Shown piece after piece: positions 36,814 through 45,155 of a stretch of 64,000 bases of DNA. The translations under genes and the position numbers were made by a program. The notes below the pieces were generated by a model, which did not search any database, had not been told where the DNA came from, and saw nothing but the letters and a program-made list of their open reading frames with translations. Source of the DNA: Providencia rettgeri (GTDB lineage: Bacteria > Pseudomonadota > Gammaproteobacteria > Enterobacterales > Enterobacteriaceae); the NCBI RefSeq assembly GCF_013702265.1, contig NZ_CP059348.1, positions 1,736,001 through 1,800,000 of the forward strand, given 5' to 3'. Every line of letters begins with the position of its first letter. Within the stretch, counting starts at the first letter, position 1.

Positions 36814-36990
36814 TTACGAATTATGGTGAACAAAAATAGCGTCTCTAAGACGTTGTTGCAGCTCGAAGCGTTGTTCTTGGGTAAGCTTATCATCATGAGA
36901 AAGCTGCATTAGCATTTCATTCATATTATGAACGGAGTTTTCATCCAGCAATAAGGCGACTTTGTTTGTTATTTCTTGATAGTAATTCAC
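36814..36990 (-). CDS. Small DUF2526-like protein (YdcY family)
   Basis: 58-residue protein with GTG start at 36990 and a very strong ribosome-binding site (CTGGAGGA). The central sequence NMNEMLMQLSHDDKLTQEQR followed by FELQQRLRDAI resembles E. coli YdcY (MNELLIALSDDAELSREDR, then QQRLRTAI), including the final histidines. It is likely a soluble helical protein; YdcY has no known function. It is shorter than YdcY (77) at the C terminus. Located between the amidohydrolase operon and the XRE-cupin regulator, on the regulator's strand and 27 bases beyond its stop, so possibly read in the same transcript. Confidence 0.75.
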   Translation of the reverse strand: MNYYQEITNKVALLLDENSVHNMNEMLMQLSHDDKLTQEQRFELQQRLRDAIFVHHNS

Positions 36991-37017
36991 AGCAAATCCT
37001 CCAGCTTATTGGGCTAA

Positions 37018-37602
37018 TTAATTCTGTTTATCAATCACCATGACTGCCATGGTGTTGGGTTCAAGCGCGCGCATAATGTGGGGTTCATCACCTCTATAAT
37101 GAATATAGTCACCGACATTGAGCTCAACAGGGTTGTCGAGTGGCCCAACTAATGCTCTGCCAGACATCAAAATAATATGCTCAGTGACATCATGCATATG
37201 GGGCTCTGAAACGCGGTCACGACCGGGTTGAGCGACAACCGTATAAATATCTCGCTGAGAATTAGGGGGCGCAGAAGAGAGCAAATAGGCCAAATAGTTG
37301 GCGTGCTCTGCACTTACTGGGGTGCCTTCGCCATGGCGGATCACCGTCACTGCTGCGCGTTTTTCTTCAATTAAACGGGAAAAAGGGATATCCAGAGCAA
37401 CACATAATGCCCATAGGGTTTCAATGCTGGGATTGCCGCTACCGGCTTCCAATTGGGATAGTGTGGATTTAGCTATTCCCGCTTTACGCGCAAGTTCAGA
37501 GAGAGAAAGCCCACTTTTTTGCCTTTCACAAGCCAATGATTTTGAGATTAATTCGATAGGGGGCGTGAATAAGGTCAACTTTAACATCCTATTTGATTGC
37601 AC
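37018..37602 (-). CDS. XRE-family regulator with C-terminal cupin domain
   Basis: 194-residue regulator. An N-terminal helix-turn-helix of the Cro/cI type spans about residues 25-75 (SLSELARKAGIAKSTLSQLE, NPSIETLWALCVALDIPF). A small beta-barrel cupin fold forms the C-terminal half (EPHMHDVTEHIILMSGRALVG, ELNVGDYIHYRGDEPHIMRA), likely sensing a small ligand. This is the architecture of E. coli SutR (YdcN) and PuuR. GTG at 37602 is used; ATG at 37587 is an alternative. It diverges from azlCD with a short spacer holding an inverted repeat, so control of that pair is likely (inference). Confidence 0.85.
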   Translation of the reverse strand: MQSNRMLKLTLFTPPIELISKSLACERQKSGLSLSELARKAGIAKSTLSQLEAGSGNPSIETLWALCVALDIPFSRLIEEKRAAVTVIRHGEGTPVSAEHANYLAYLLSSAPPNSQRDIYTVVAQPGRDRVSEPHMHDVTEHIILMSGRALVGPLDNPVELNVGDYIHYRGDEPHIMRALEPNTMAVMVIDKQN

Positions 37603-37645
37603 TTAGCCTAAAGTAACGACATAATGAACGAATGTTTTTTATATC

Positions 37646-37657
37646 GAACGGTCGTTC
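37646..37657. promoter_or_regulatory. Candidate operator between the XRE-cupin gene and azlC
   Basis: Inverted repeat GAACG-GT-CGTTC directly before the azlC ATG. It is short, so this is a suggestion only. Confidence 0.3.
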
Positions 37658-37658
37658 T

Positions 37659-38330
37659 ATGCAGACATCTTCATTTCAGTTTTCTATTCTCCATAATAGC
37701 ACAGTGAAAAATATTGCACTGGTGTGTATTGCAGACTTAATTGTGGGGATTTCTTACGGCGCATTAGCTCATTCACAAGGCTTTGATTGGTGGGTGCCGT
37801 TGATGCTGTCCATTTTTGTGCTAGCGGGTGCATCCGAGTTTCTGTTTATTGGCGTGGTATTTTCAGGGGGAAGCCCGCTGTCTGCGGCCTTAGCTGGGCT
37901 ATTAGTCAACTCGCGCCATATTCCATTTAGTTTTGCCGTCAGTGAATTAACGGGAAAAGGGATAAAGTCGCTGCTGGGATATCACATTATGAATGATGAA
38001 AGTGTGGTTTTTGGCTTGGCGCAAGATAGTGAACGCGAGAAAACCGCCGCATTTTGGTTATGCGGATTAGGGATTTTAATCTGCTGGCCTGTCGGTGTGG
38101 TCATCGGAGAAATTCTGGGAAGCTTTATTCAAGATACCCATGCGCTAGGGATGGATGCCATGTTTCCCGCCATTATCTTAGCGCTGAGTTTACCCGCGTT
38201 GAAAGATAAGCACTTAAGACTCGCGGCGATAGTCGGGGCTGTAGTTGCTGTGGTAACAACACCGGTATTACCGGCGGGGATCCCCGTTTTACTGGCCTTG
38301 TTGAGTTTAGTTATTTATATAAGGAAATGA
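37659..38330 (+). CDS. azlC: AzlC-family branched-chain amino acid exporter subunit
   Basis: Large subunit of an AzlC/AzlD (YgaZ/YgaH-type) exporter. About 223 residues from ATG at 37659 (an in-frame ATG at 37632 is an alternative). Roughly seven hydrophobic segments, with the family features GISYGALAHSQGFDWW near the start and the LAGASEFLFIGVVFSGG and NSRHIPFS motifs. Members export branched-chain amino acids or analogues. The stop overlaps the first ATG of azlD (ATGA), so the two are coupled. Confidence 0.88.
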   Translation: MQTSSFQFSILHNSTVKNIALVCIADLIVGISYGALAHSQGFDWWVPLMLSIFVLAGASEFLFIGVVFSGGSPLSAALAGLLVNSRHIPFSFAVSELTGKGIKSLLGYHIMNDESVVFGLAQDSEREKTAAFWLCGLGILICWPVGVVIGEILGSFIQDTHALGMDAMFPAIILALSLPALKDKHLRLAAIVGAVVAVVTTPVLPAGIPVLLALLSLVIYIRK

Positions 38331-38653
38331 TGATGATGGAACATCCTTGGTTAATCGTCAGTGGGATTTTCATTTTAGCGGTTGGGACGTACTTAATGCG
38401 GGCATCCGGCGCATTGCTAAAAGGGCGGGTCAATTTAACTGAACAAAATAAAGCCCTATTTTCAGCAGCCGCCATTGTGATTTTATTTTCAGTCGCGATG
38501 ACCTCAACGCTCTTTTCAGGTAATGAATTATCGGATTTACCGAAAATAATTGGGGTGGTGGTGGCAGGTATCCTGACTTGGTGCCGTAAGCCATTTATTG
38601 TGATTGTTTTGTCGGCGGCGATAGTCACAGCGCTATTGCGCTGGTTATTTTAG
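38327..38653 (+). CDS. azlD: AzlD-family exporter subunit
   Basis: Small partner of AzlC, about 105-108 residues with four hydrophobic segments. The family motif GTYLMRASG lies near residue 22 and the C-terminal end is TALLRWLF. The gene begins with four consecutive in-frame ATG codons (38327-38338); AAGGAA just upstream favours one of the later ones. Its overlap with azlC indicates translational coupling and assembly of one complex. Confidence 0.85.
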   Translation: MMMMEHPWLIVSGIFILAVGTYLMRASGALLKGRVNLTEQNKALFSAAAIVILFSVAMTSTLFSGNELSDLPKIIGVVVAGILTWCRKPFIVIVLSAAIVTALLRWLF

Positions 38654-38662
38654 TTAAAAAAA

Positions 38663-38690
38663 AGCCCCTATGGCATTAGGGGCTAAAATT
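38663..38690 (+). terminator. Terminator of azlCD
   Basis: Stem AGCCCCTA/TAGGGGCT ten bases after the azlD stop; the tail is AAAATT, so termination on this strand may be weak. Confidence 0.7.
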
Positions 38691-38807
38691 AGGGATATAC
38701 CTAAACGTTATTGTGTCTATTAAGATACTGATTTTTAATTAACAATGCCAAAAGGTTGATGTTATCAGTGTAACAGGCACAGCCTATGGTTTAGGTTGAT
38801 TCATTCA

Positions 38808-39116
38808 TTATTTAGCTGCGGGTGCCGTAGCAGGAACCGGCATTGGCATCGGTTGTGCTGGTTTGAATTCAGGTACTTCCACGACAGACATCTTCACCAT
38901 GTAGCGTTTGCCATCTTCAATTTTAGGCGTATCGTTCGCCAGTTTTTTCAAGGTTTCATTCGGTTTGGTGGTTTGTTCAGTCACGCTATACACCATATTA
39001 TGATGATTTCCACCGTGATGGCGTGGTGATTTGTTCATATCAACATTAGCGGCTGCGGCAGCAAAGCCGACAGACAGTAAAACGGCAGCAAGTAAACCTT
39101 GGTTTAATTTGTTCAT
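38808..39116 (-). CDS. Small exported protein of unknown function
   Basis: 102 residues with a Sec signal peptide (KLNQGLLAAVLLSVGFAAAAA, cleavage near residue 23). The mature part contains a His/Asn-rich run (SPRHHGGNHHNMVYS), which could bind metal, and a Pro/Met-rich C terminus (PAQPMPMPVPATAPAAK). Between them is a beta-prone region. I do not recognise a family. Start ATG at 39116 with AGGAGATAAA upstream. Monocistronic. A periplasmic location is well supported; metal binding is speculation from composition. Confidence 0.7.
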   Translation of the reverse strand: MNKLNQGLLAAVLLSVGFAAAAANVDMNKSPRHHGGNHHNMVYSVTEQTTKPNETLKKLANDTPKIEDGKRYMVKMSVVEVPEFKPAQPMPMPVPATAPAAK

Positions 39117-39328
39117 CTTTTATCTCCTCATTAACGTGATGAGAGGATAATTCATCAATTAGATTTCCCTCGCAATGGCTTTTACCTGCTTTGACTGAAG
39201 CTCCATATTTCCTGCACGTTTTATCCTTTCTTTACACATTTTATTGAAAATAATGAGATTATTTTACGTAGGAAAGGGCGTGAGAGGGTAAAGAAGATAA
39301 CCCAGAAAAATCTCTGGGTCATTGACGG

Positions 39329-39718
39329 TTAGCACGCGATTTGCGGTTGCTGTGGCTCGAGAGGAGGTAAACCATAGGCTGCGCGAGCACGGTCACAGGC
39401 TTCATTGTGGATGCCGTTATGCCACGATTGTTCGAATTCTCGGCATGGCGTAGGGCGCTGTTCATAAATAGAGCAAGAGACACATTCCCCGACGGTGCCA
39501 CCAAGTGCAGTACAGCGGGTATTCGGCTTTTGATTTGTACCTTGCATGCAGCTCATAAAGGGGGTGATTTGCTCGGTTAAATGTTGAGGAACTGAACCAC
39601 CGCCAGCTTCTGCTTCTGCCCAGTAAAATGAGACGCGAAAGTAAGCACAACAAGCACCACAGCTGACACAGGGGTTATCTGAAGGATCAGTTTTTAGTAT
39701 ATGAATAATATTGGTCAT
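39329..39718 (-). CDS. YkgJ-family cysteine-cluster protein
   Basis: 129-residue protein with the zinc/iron-binding cysteine-cluster pattern: CVSCGACC near residue 17, then [21 protein letters not shown] and [10 protein letters not shown]. This arrangement belongs to the YkgJ/YeiW-type family (formerly UPF0153), whose function is unknown; a metal or Fe-S cluster is likely. A Pro/Gln-rich tail ends in Cys. The 5' untranslated region appears structured (see the separate entry). Start ATG at 39718. Confidence 0.8.
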   Translation of the reverse strand: MTNIIHILKTDPSDNPCVSCGACCAYFRVSFYWAEAEAGGGSVPQHLTEQITPFMSCMQGTNQKPNTRCTALGGTVGECVSCSIYEQRPTPCREFEQSWHNGIHNEACDRARAAYGLPPLEPQQPQIAC

Positions 39719-39839
39719 ATAAAAAATCTAACAATGAAGTTGATAGTTCCCGTAGGAAACGGGAGACGCAACACAGGCAGGAGGCCTAAGAAAATGTTGC
39801 TCAGCCGCTATTATGTTACGCAGCTTTACGTATTGGCAA
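39719..39839 (-). promoter_or_regulatory. Candidate promoter and structured 5' leader of the YkgJ-family gene
   Basis: On the minus strand, TTGCCA (39839-39834), an 18-base gap, and CATAAT (39815-39810) form a plausible sigma-70 promoter. The transcript would start near 39804 with GCTGAGCAACAT and carries a hairpin TCCCGT/ACGGGA about 55 bases on. Words in it resemble the CyaR small RNA, but there is no terminator U-run. Confidence 0.35.
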
Positions 39840-39944
39840 TATTTTTTAGAGTAAAAGACCTATATTTCCAATAAAGTCAAAATAAAGTAAAAATTTCAAG
39901 CTGTTGCAGTTTGATGACATATCGAGAATGGAAAATAGCAGACA

Positions 39945-39976
39945 CAAAAAAACCTGCCGTTTGACGGGCAGGTTTC
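39945..39976 (-). terminator. Terminator of tcyP
   Basis: On the minus strand, stem AAACCTGCCCGT/ACGGCAGGTTT with T-run, just past the tcyP stop. Confidence 0.9.
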
Positions 39977-40001
39977 AATGAGTGTTAGGAGATTAGGACG
40001 A

Positions 40002-41393
40002 TTAAACGTGTTTTAAATCACCGTCGTCATCTTGGTTGAAGATTGACTTGTCCGTTTCGCCCATTAACTGGCTAGTGACGGTACCCGCTGTCATGGAACC
40101 ACTCACGTTCAGAGCGGTACGACCCATATCAATCAGAGGCTCGACTGAAATTAACAGCGCAACTAACGTGACTGGTAATCCCATTGCTGGCAGTACAATC
40201 AGTGCGGCGAAGGTTGCACCGCCACCCACACCAGCAACACCGGCAGAGCTGATAGTTACGATACCGACTAAGGTTGCAATCCACAGAGGGTCAAATGGGT
40301 TGATCCCCATAGTTGGTGCGACCATCACGGCTAACATCGCAGGGTAGATACCCGCACAACCGTTTTGACCAATAGTTGCACCGAAAGAAGCCGAGAAGCT
40401 TGCGATAGATTCTGGCACACCAAAGCGGCGAGTTTGCGTTTCAATATTCAGTGGAATACTGGCTGCGCTCGAACGGCTAGTGAATGCAAATGTCAGTACT
40501 GGACCTGCTTTCTTAAAGAACTTGATTGGGTTTAAGCCTGTTGTTGCCACTAAGATACCGTGAACCACAAACATAATAGCTAATGCAACATAGGACGCGA
40601 CGACGAAAGTTCCTAAGTTAATGATATCGGCTAAGTTAGAGCTTGCGACCACTTTGATCATCAGCGCCATTACACCGTAAGGGGTTAAACGCATGACTAA
40701 GCGAACGAGTTTCATTGCCCATGCTTGCATCACATCGATAGCCGCTAATGCTTTTTCACCGCGCTCTTTATCATCTTTAAACAGTTGCAGCGCAGCTACT
40801 CCTAAGAAGGCAGCAAAAATAACTACACTAATGATAGATGTTGGGCTTGCACCCGTTAAATCCGCAAACGGGTTTTTCGGGATAAAGGACAGGATTAACT
40901 GAGGAACCGTTAAATCTGAGACTTTACCAATATAATTTGTTTCAATGGCCGCTAGACGTGCAGTTTCAGATTGACCTTGAACCAGACCTTCAGCGGTTAA
41001 GCCGAACAGGTTTGCGATCAAAATACCCACTAAAGCCGCAATGGCTGTGGTAAACAGCAATGTGCCAATGGTTAAAAAGCTAATTTTCCCTAAAGAAGAT
41101 GCCTTATGAAGTCGAGCGACCGCACTCAGAATAGAGGCGAACACCAGAGGCATAATCACCATTTGTAACAGTTGAACGTAACCATTACCGACGATATTAA
41201 ACCAAAGAATGGAGTCTTTTACCGTTTGGTGACCGGAACCATACACGAGGTGAAGTCCGACACCATAAGCAACACCGAATACGAGACCCAGTAAAACTTT
41301 TTTGGACAGGCTCCAACCATTCGATCCGAGTTTTGCTAACAGTATTAATAGTGCTACGAAAATCAGCACATTGATAATCAGAGGAATATTCAT
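40002..41393 (-). CDS. tcyP: L-cystine symporter TcyP (YdjN)
   Basis: Sodium/dicarboxylate-symporter-family uptake carrier for L-cystine. 463 residues from ATG at 41393 (GGAG eight bases upstream), equal to the E. coli protein. Near-identical stretches include [31 protein letters not shown] and the substrate-binding hairpin [16 protein letters not shown], as well as [17 protein letters not shown]. It gives the sulfur source cystine. The E. coli neighbours ydjM and yniC (hxpB) are also next to it here. A CysB-dependent promoter is likely by analogy but no site is claimed. Confidence 0.95.
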   Translation of the reverse strand: MNIPLIINVLIFVALLILLAKLGSNGWSLSKKVLLGLVFGVAYGVGLHLVYGSGHQTVKDSILWFNIVGNGYVQLLQMVIMPLVFASILSAVARLHKASSLGKISFLTIGTLLFTTAIAALVGILIANLFGLTAEGLVQGQSETARLAAIETNYIGKVSDLTVPQLILSFIPKNPFADLTGASPTSIISVVIFAAFLGVAALQLFKDDKERGEKALAAIDVMQAWAMKLVRLVMRLTPYGVMALMIKVVASSNLADIINLGTFVVASYVALAIMFVVHGILVATTGLNPIKFFKKAGPVLTFAFTSRSSAASIPLNIETQTRRFGVPESIASFSASFGATIGQNGCAGIYPAMLAVMVAPTMGINPFDPLWIATLVGIVTISSAGVAGVGGGATFAALIVLPAMGLPVTLVALLISVEPLIDMGRTALNVSGSMTAGTVTSQLMGETDKSIFNQDDDGDLKHV

Positions 41394-41559
41394 TCCGCAC
41401 TCCAAATTGTAATTATTTTACATAATGATTCTTGTTGTTAATCCTTAATAGGTATAAGGATTTCATTTCTTCTAACAACTGGTTATATGATATCAGTTGA
41501 AGTTAGTCATTACTTATAATCAAAAGTTATAATTTAGGTTGATTCATGCTTACAGTATA

Positions 41560-42150
41560 TTACAAAAGTGAGCTTTTTGTCGGTAAGTGTATATTTATCT
41601 GATTATTAAAATAATTTAGTGCGCTTTCAATTTGCTGGAACCAATCAGAGGAATGACCCGTTGGAATTAAGACCGCACAGACGGTCAAAAGCACGGCAAT
41701 AAAGCGTTCCCCGCGTTTACTGGACTTGCCGCGTAAGATGGGAAAACAGAAACGTGTTGGTAGAGGCCATAAAAAAGGTACTCCAGATGGGGTCAGCATA
41801 TCCGCCACTAAATGACTCATATAACCTAATAAGAACGCTTGGATAAGGTCGCTAGGTAAGTCCCAATAGTGAGGTAGCCATTGGTAGCTGCTGATCAGTA
41901 AAATGAGCCAAGCAATCAGGCTGTGAGTGAACCCGCGATGTCCACACAGTTTTGATATCGGTAATGAAATAATGCGAAAAAGCCGCCCGAGGATAGATGA
42001 AGGGTGGTCAATATCCGGCAATAAGGCACCCAGCAACACCCCTGGCACCATATGCAGCCAATCACCCTGAGCGAACTCTGGGGTAATTTGCAATTTATGA
42101 GCCATTACAAGTGAGGCGACGGAAAAAAGCAGATGCCCTTCAGCAGTCAT
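41560..42150 (-). CDS. ydjM: SOS-regulated membrane protein YdjM (metal-dependent hydrolase-like)
   Basis: 196-residue inner-membrane protein, the same length as E. coli YdjM. It begins MTAEGHLLFSVASLVMAHK and contains GALLPDIDHPSSILG and the GHRGFTHSL motif typical of the YdjM/DUF457 family, with conserved His/Asp that could bind metal. Four or so membrane segments. Biochemical role unknown; in E. coli the gene is repressed by LexA. A good LexA box lies just upstream here as well. Confidence 0.92.
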   Translation of the reverse strand: MTAEGHLLFSVASLVMAHKLQITPEFAQGDWLHMVPGVLLGALLPDIDHPSSILGRLFRIISLPISKLCGHRGFTHSLIAWLILLISSYQWLPHYWDLPSDLIQAFLLGYMSHLVADMLTPSGVPFLWPLPTRFCFPILRGKSSKRGERFIAVLLTVCAVLIPTGHSSDWFQQIESALNYFNNQINIHLPTKSSLL

Positions 42151-42167
42151 GGTGGATAAAATACCAT

Positions 42168-42183
42168 CTGTTTATCTATACAG
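42168..42183. promoter_or_regulatory. LexA (SOS) box of ydjM
   Basis: CTGTTTATCTATACAG matches the CTG-N10-CAG consensus with the preferred A/T-rich centre. It lies 18 bases upstream of the ydjM start on the minus strand. Confidence 0.85.
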
Positions 42184-42287
42184 TAGGCGGGCAGTATAAA
42201 GGGTTTGCAGGAAATATGGTAGTAGGGGAGAGTTAAAAAAACTCTTATTTATTAGTTAATAACCGTAGGTTTTTATACTTTTTTGAA

Positions 42288-42318
42288 ATTTCCCCTACGT
42301 GAAAAACGTAAGGGAAAT
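42288..42318 (-). terminator. Terminator of hxpB
   Basis: Stem ATTTCCC...TACGT/ACGTA..GGGAAAT around a GAAAA loop, with T residues following on the minus strand. Confidence 0.7.
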
Positions 42319-42342
42319 CGTGTTTTGTTAACGTCTTTAAGA

Positions 42343-43008
42343 TTAACGTAAATTTTCTGGGCGTAAATCGTTCAATGAGGCGATTTTAACATCAGCCAGA
42401 CCCCAACGAGGATCATTGAAATGCTTGCTATCAGGTACAACGATAGAGCGCATTCTTGCCGCTTTTGCAGAAATCATCCCATTAAAGGAGTCTTCTAAAG
42501 AAGCACAATGGATAGGCTTGGTGGATAACTCGGCCGCGGCTTTTAAATACACTTCGGGATGAGGCTTACTTAATGGTAAGTCTGCTGCTGAAACGACGGC
42601 AGAAAAATAATGGCGGATATCAAATAAGTTCAGCACTTTTTCCAGCATATAATCTGGAGACGCAGAGGCTAAAGCGATGTTCAGATCCATTGAGCGGCAC
42701 AGTTCAAGTGCATGCTGTACACCTGGCAGTAATGGGCGTTTTTCTTCCACTAAACCAATAACGCGGTCAATGATACGCTGTTTTGTTGCTTCTAAACTAC
42801 AACCTTGCCAAGGAGATGCGTTGTACCAAAGTTCAACAACGTGATCGATACGTAAACCGAGGGTGTCAGGAAGAGTGTGCTTAATGGATAAATCGACGCC
42901 TAACTCTGCAAAAACTTCATCTTCCCCTTGTTCCCAAAAAGGTTCCGAGTCAATCAGCAAACCATCCATGTCAAAGATGACAGATTGGATAGGTAATTTA
43001 TGATACAT
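42343..43008 (-). CDS. hxpB: Hexitol phosphatase HxpB (YniC, HAD superfamily)
   Basis: 221-residue HAD-like phosphatase. Motif I FDMDGLLID with nucleophile D13 and acid/base D15, motif II at LASAS, motif III KPHPEVY, and motif IV LEDSFNGMI. Close to E. coli YniC, which dephosphorylates 2-deoxyglucose-6-phosphate and hexitol phosphates. The match includes TLGLRIDHVV and AARMRSIVVP. The start is the ATG at 43008 with GGAG six bases before it; an in-frame ATG at 43020 overlaps that site. Same neighbours as in E. coli. Confidence 0.93.
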   Translation of the reverse strand: MYHKLPIQSVIFDMDGLLIDSEPFWEQGEDEVFAELGVDLSIKHTLPDTLGLRIDHVVELWYNASPWQGCSLEATKQRIIDRVIGLVEEKRPLLPGVQHALELCRSMDLNIALASASPDYMLEKVLNLFDIRHYFSAVVSAADLPLSKPHPEVYLKAAAELSTKPIHCASLEDSFNGMISAKAARMRSIVVPDSKHFNDPRWGLADVKIASLNDLRPENLR

Positions 43009-43311
43009 AGCAAACTCCATTCATTTAGATACCCGCTTAAAAATAGGGTATGGGGATTGTCGCTGTACTTTAATCACAGTCATTTTGGTTTCTGAAACGA
43101 TTCTAACAAGCTATGACTTGGGGTTATAGAGATATCTGTGCTATCACATGATTTTATTGAAAATTTGAGATTAGTTATTGATGTAGATTCGATTCACTCT
43201 TTGAATAATCCGAAACTCGGTTTTTAACTATCATTTTTTTATAGAAATTTGGAGCCAGCAAATATTATCAGCTATGATTAGCGTAGAAAAAAACTTTAAG
43301 GAATAGTTGTA

Positions 43312-43851
43312 ATGAATTACCACAAGGCAAATTCTCTTGCGATTGGCAAACGTATTTTGGGCTGGATCGTATTTTTTGTGGCGTTAATTTCTACATTGAC
43401 ATCGTTAATTAAATTAGCTGCTCTGAAAGGAATTCAAGGCGAAGGAATTAACGCAGTTGCCAATGATTTTGTTAAATTAATGGCGGAGATGACTCGACAA
43501 AGCACGCCGTTTCTCAATGTATTCTGGAATAATTCACCAGTCCCTGAAGTGAGTCATGGTTTTTCAGGTAGCTGTATCGGATTTTTTGTTATTTTTATTT
43601 TTATCTTTGTAGGGCTTGCTTTAAGCGCATCAGGCTTACGCATGTATCGACAAATTAAATTCATTCGCGAAAGCATTGAAGATCACGTCATTCTTGAAAA
43701 TGCAAAAGGCAGTGAAGTGACTAAAGAAGAGTTAGAATCCAAAGTCACTATTCCTCGACATACTATTTTCAAACAGTTCTTTTTGATGTATTTTTGGCCG
43801 ATTGTTTTAGGGATCGCCATTTATTTTGCATTGAAACTTCTGAATTGGTAG
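43312..43851 (+). CDS. yniB: Inner-membrane protein YniB
   Basis: 179-residue membrane protein (E. coli YniB 178) with three to four hydrophobic segments. Matching stretches include KRILGWIVFFVALISTLTSL, EGINAVANDF, the TPFLNVFWNNSP segment, and PRHTIFKQFF near the C terminus. Function unknown. ATG at 43312 with AAGGAATAG upstream. Lies between yniA and hxpB as in E. coli, but divergent from hxpB. Confidence 0.92.
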   Translation: MNYHKANSLAIGKRILGWIVFFVALISTLTSLIKLAALKGIQGEGINAVANDFVKLMAEMTRQSTPFLNVFWNNSPVPEVSHGFSGSCIGFFVIFIFIFVGLALSASGLRMYRQIKFIRESIEDHVILENAKGSEVTKEELESKVTIPRHTIFKQFFLMYFWPIVLGIAIYFALKLLNW

Positions 43852-43957
43852 TTTTTTATCATGTAGGTAGCTTTTCATAATGTAGGCCGCTTTTCATTAT
43901 GTTGGCTTTTCATTATGTTGATAGTGCCCATCATGTTGGTATTTTCCCATCATGAAA
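43850..43957 (+). repeat. Degenerate short tandem repeats downstream of yniB
   Basis: Five to six imperfect units of 16-21 bases sharing the core TTTTCATNATGTTGG or CCCATCATGTTGG, starting right at the yniB stop. The units differ at several positions, so this looks like an old slipped-strand array. Confidence 0.7.
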
Positions 43958-43958
43958 A

Positions 43959-43994
43959 ATGCACAGCATCGGTGTTTATTCCGCTGCTGTGCAT
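43959..43994 (-). terminator. Terminator of yniA (also facing yniB)
   Basis: Stem ATGCACAGCA/TGCTGTGCAT. Followed by TTTTTCATG on the minus strand, so it terminates yniA; it lies between convergent genes. Confidence 0.8.
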
Positions 43995-44022
43995 CTCTTA
44001 TTTTCGTCTAATTGATTCGCTG

Positions 44023-44892
44023 CTATTCGTCGTCTAATAAATTATCAATAATGCTGCGAGCATGCAGATAGCTTTGCTCATTACCAAACATGTTGGCTTG
44101 ATTGAGTAAAAAATAAAGTTGATAGAGTGGTTGTCTGTCTAAAAAGCCCGTTGGTAATGGCCAAACACTTTGGTAGCCATCAATAATTTGAATCGGAATT
44201 TCTTTATATAATGGCAGCATCGCGATATCACATTCCCGATCACCCCAATAACAGGCCGGGTCATAGAGTACGCCATCCATTTGGTTGGTGACCGCGCAGT
44301 TTGCAGGCCACAGATCCCCATGTAATAAAGAAGGTTGAGGTTGATGGCCGGATAAACGGTGCTTAACAATATCCACCAGTCTTTGAATATCACCAAAAAC
44401 CATGCCTTTTTCAGATGCAATTTGTAATTGAAGACCGATACGTTTTTCTGCAAAGAATGCATTCCAACGTTTTTCCCATCCATTAGGTTGAACAATGGTA
44501 CTGAGCATAGTATCAAAATCGAACCCATAACTTGGCTGTTCTTCCCATTGATGTAATCGCGCCAATTGTTGACCAAAGTGCCATGCATTGGTGCTATCAA
44601 AATGTTTTAACGGGAAGTATTCGAGGAGAAGAAAGCTATGGTGCTTGTTGCTACCCAAGCCGTAGACTTTGGGAACGGTGATAGTTTGGCTTTTCGCTAG
44701 CATTTCAAGCTGCTCTGCCTCTTGTTTAAAAAGAGGGAGAAATTCGCGGCGATTTTGTTTTACGAACACTGTATGCTCGCCATAATCGATTCTTAGGGTG
44801 TGATGAATATCCCCACCAGAAAGAATCACTTTATTTCGCAGCTCTGCCTCACCAAAGTGTTCAATTAATAAACGATTCATCGCTTGCCACAT
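44023..44892 (-). CDS. yniA: Fructosamine-kinase-family protein YniA
   Basis: 289-residue member of the fructosamine/ketosamine kinase family with an aminoglycoside-phosphotransferase-like fold. Visible elements: VFVKQNRREFLP in the N-terminal lobe, LARLHQW, the catalytic loop LLHGDLWPANCA and the metal-binding DPACYWGDRECDIAM. All match E. coli YniA closely. Bacterial homologues phosphorylate ketosamines or act in protein deglycation; the E. coli substrate is not settled. Start ATG at 44892 with GAGGTGG upstream; the open frame continues to 44925 without conservation. Confidence 0.92.
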   Translation of the reverse strand: MWQAMNRLLIEHFGEAELRNKVILSGGDIHHTLRIDYGEHTVFVKQNRREFLPLFKQEAEQLEMLAKSQTITVPKVYGLGSNKHHSFLLLEYFPLKHFDSTNAWHFGQQLARLHQWEEQPSYGFDFDTMLSTIVQPNGWEKRWNAFFAEKRIGLQLQIASEKGMVFGDIQRLVDIVKHRLSGHQPQPSLLHGDLWPANCAVTNQMDGVLYDPACYWGDRECDIAMLPLYKEIPIQIIDGYQSVWPLPTGFLDRQPLYQLYFLLNQANMFGNEQSYLHARSIIDNLLDDE

Positions 44893-45117
44893 GATCCACC
44901 TCGCTGTGATTTGGTCTTCACTCATACCATACTATAGCGTCAATTTAGGAATTAACAGTGATCATTGTTTAATAATTACGCCTTATTCCGAAATGATTGA
45001 TGGCTGATTTTGTTCAAGAATTGGGGGGATTGCTTTTGATGATAACAAATGGATATCGCTTTTCCTTTTATAGAGAGAAAGCTTCAAAATAGAAGAGAGT
45101 CAAATAGAAGAAAGAAA

Positions 45118-45148
45118 AAGCTGAATAGGTTTTTAGCGTATTCAGCTT
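45118..45148 (-). terminator. Terminator of sitABCD
   Basis: On the minus strand, stem AAGCTGAATA/TATTCAGCTT followed by TTTTCTTTC, just past the sitD stop. Confidence 0.88.
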
Positions 45149-45155
45149 TATATCA

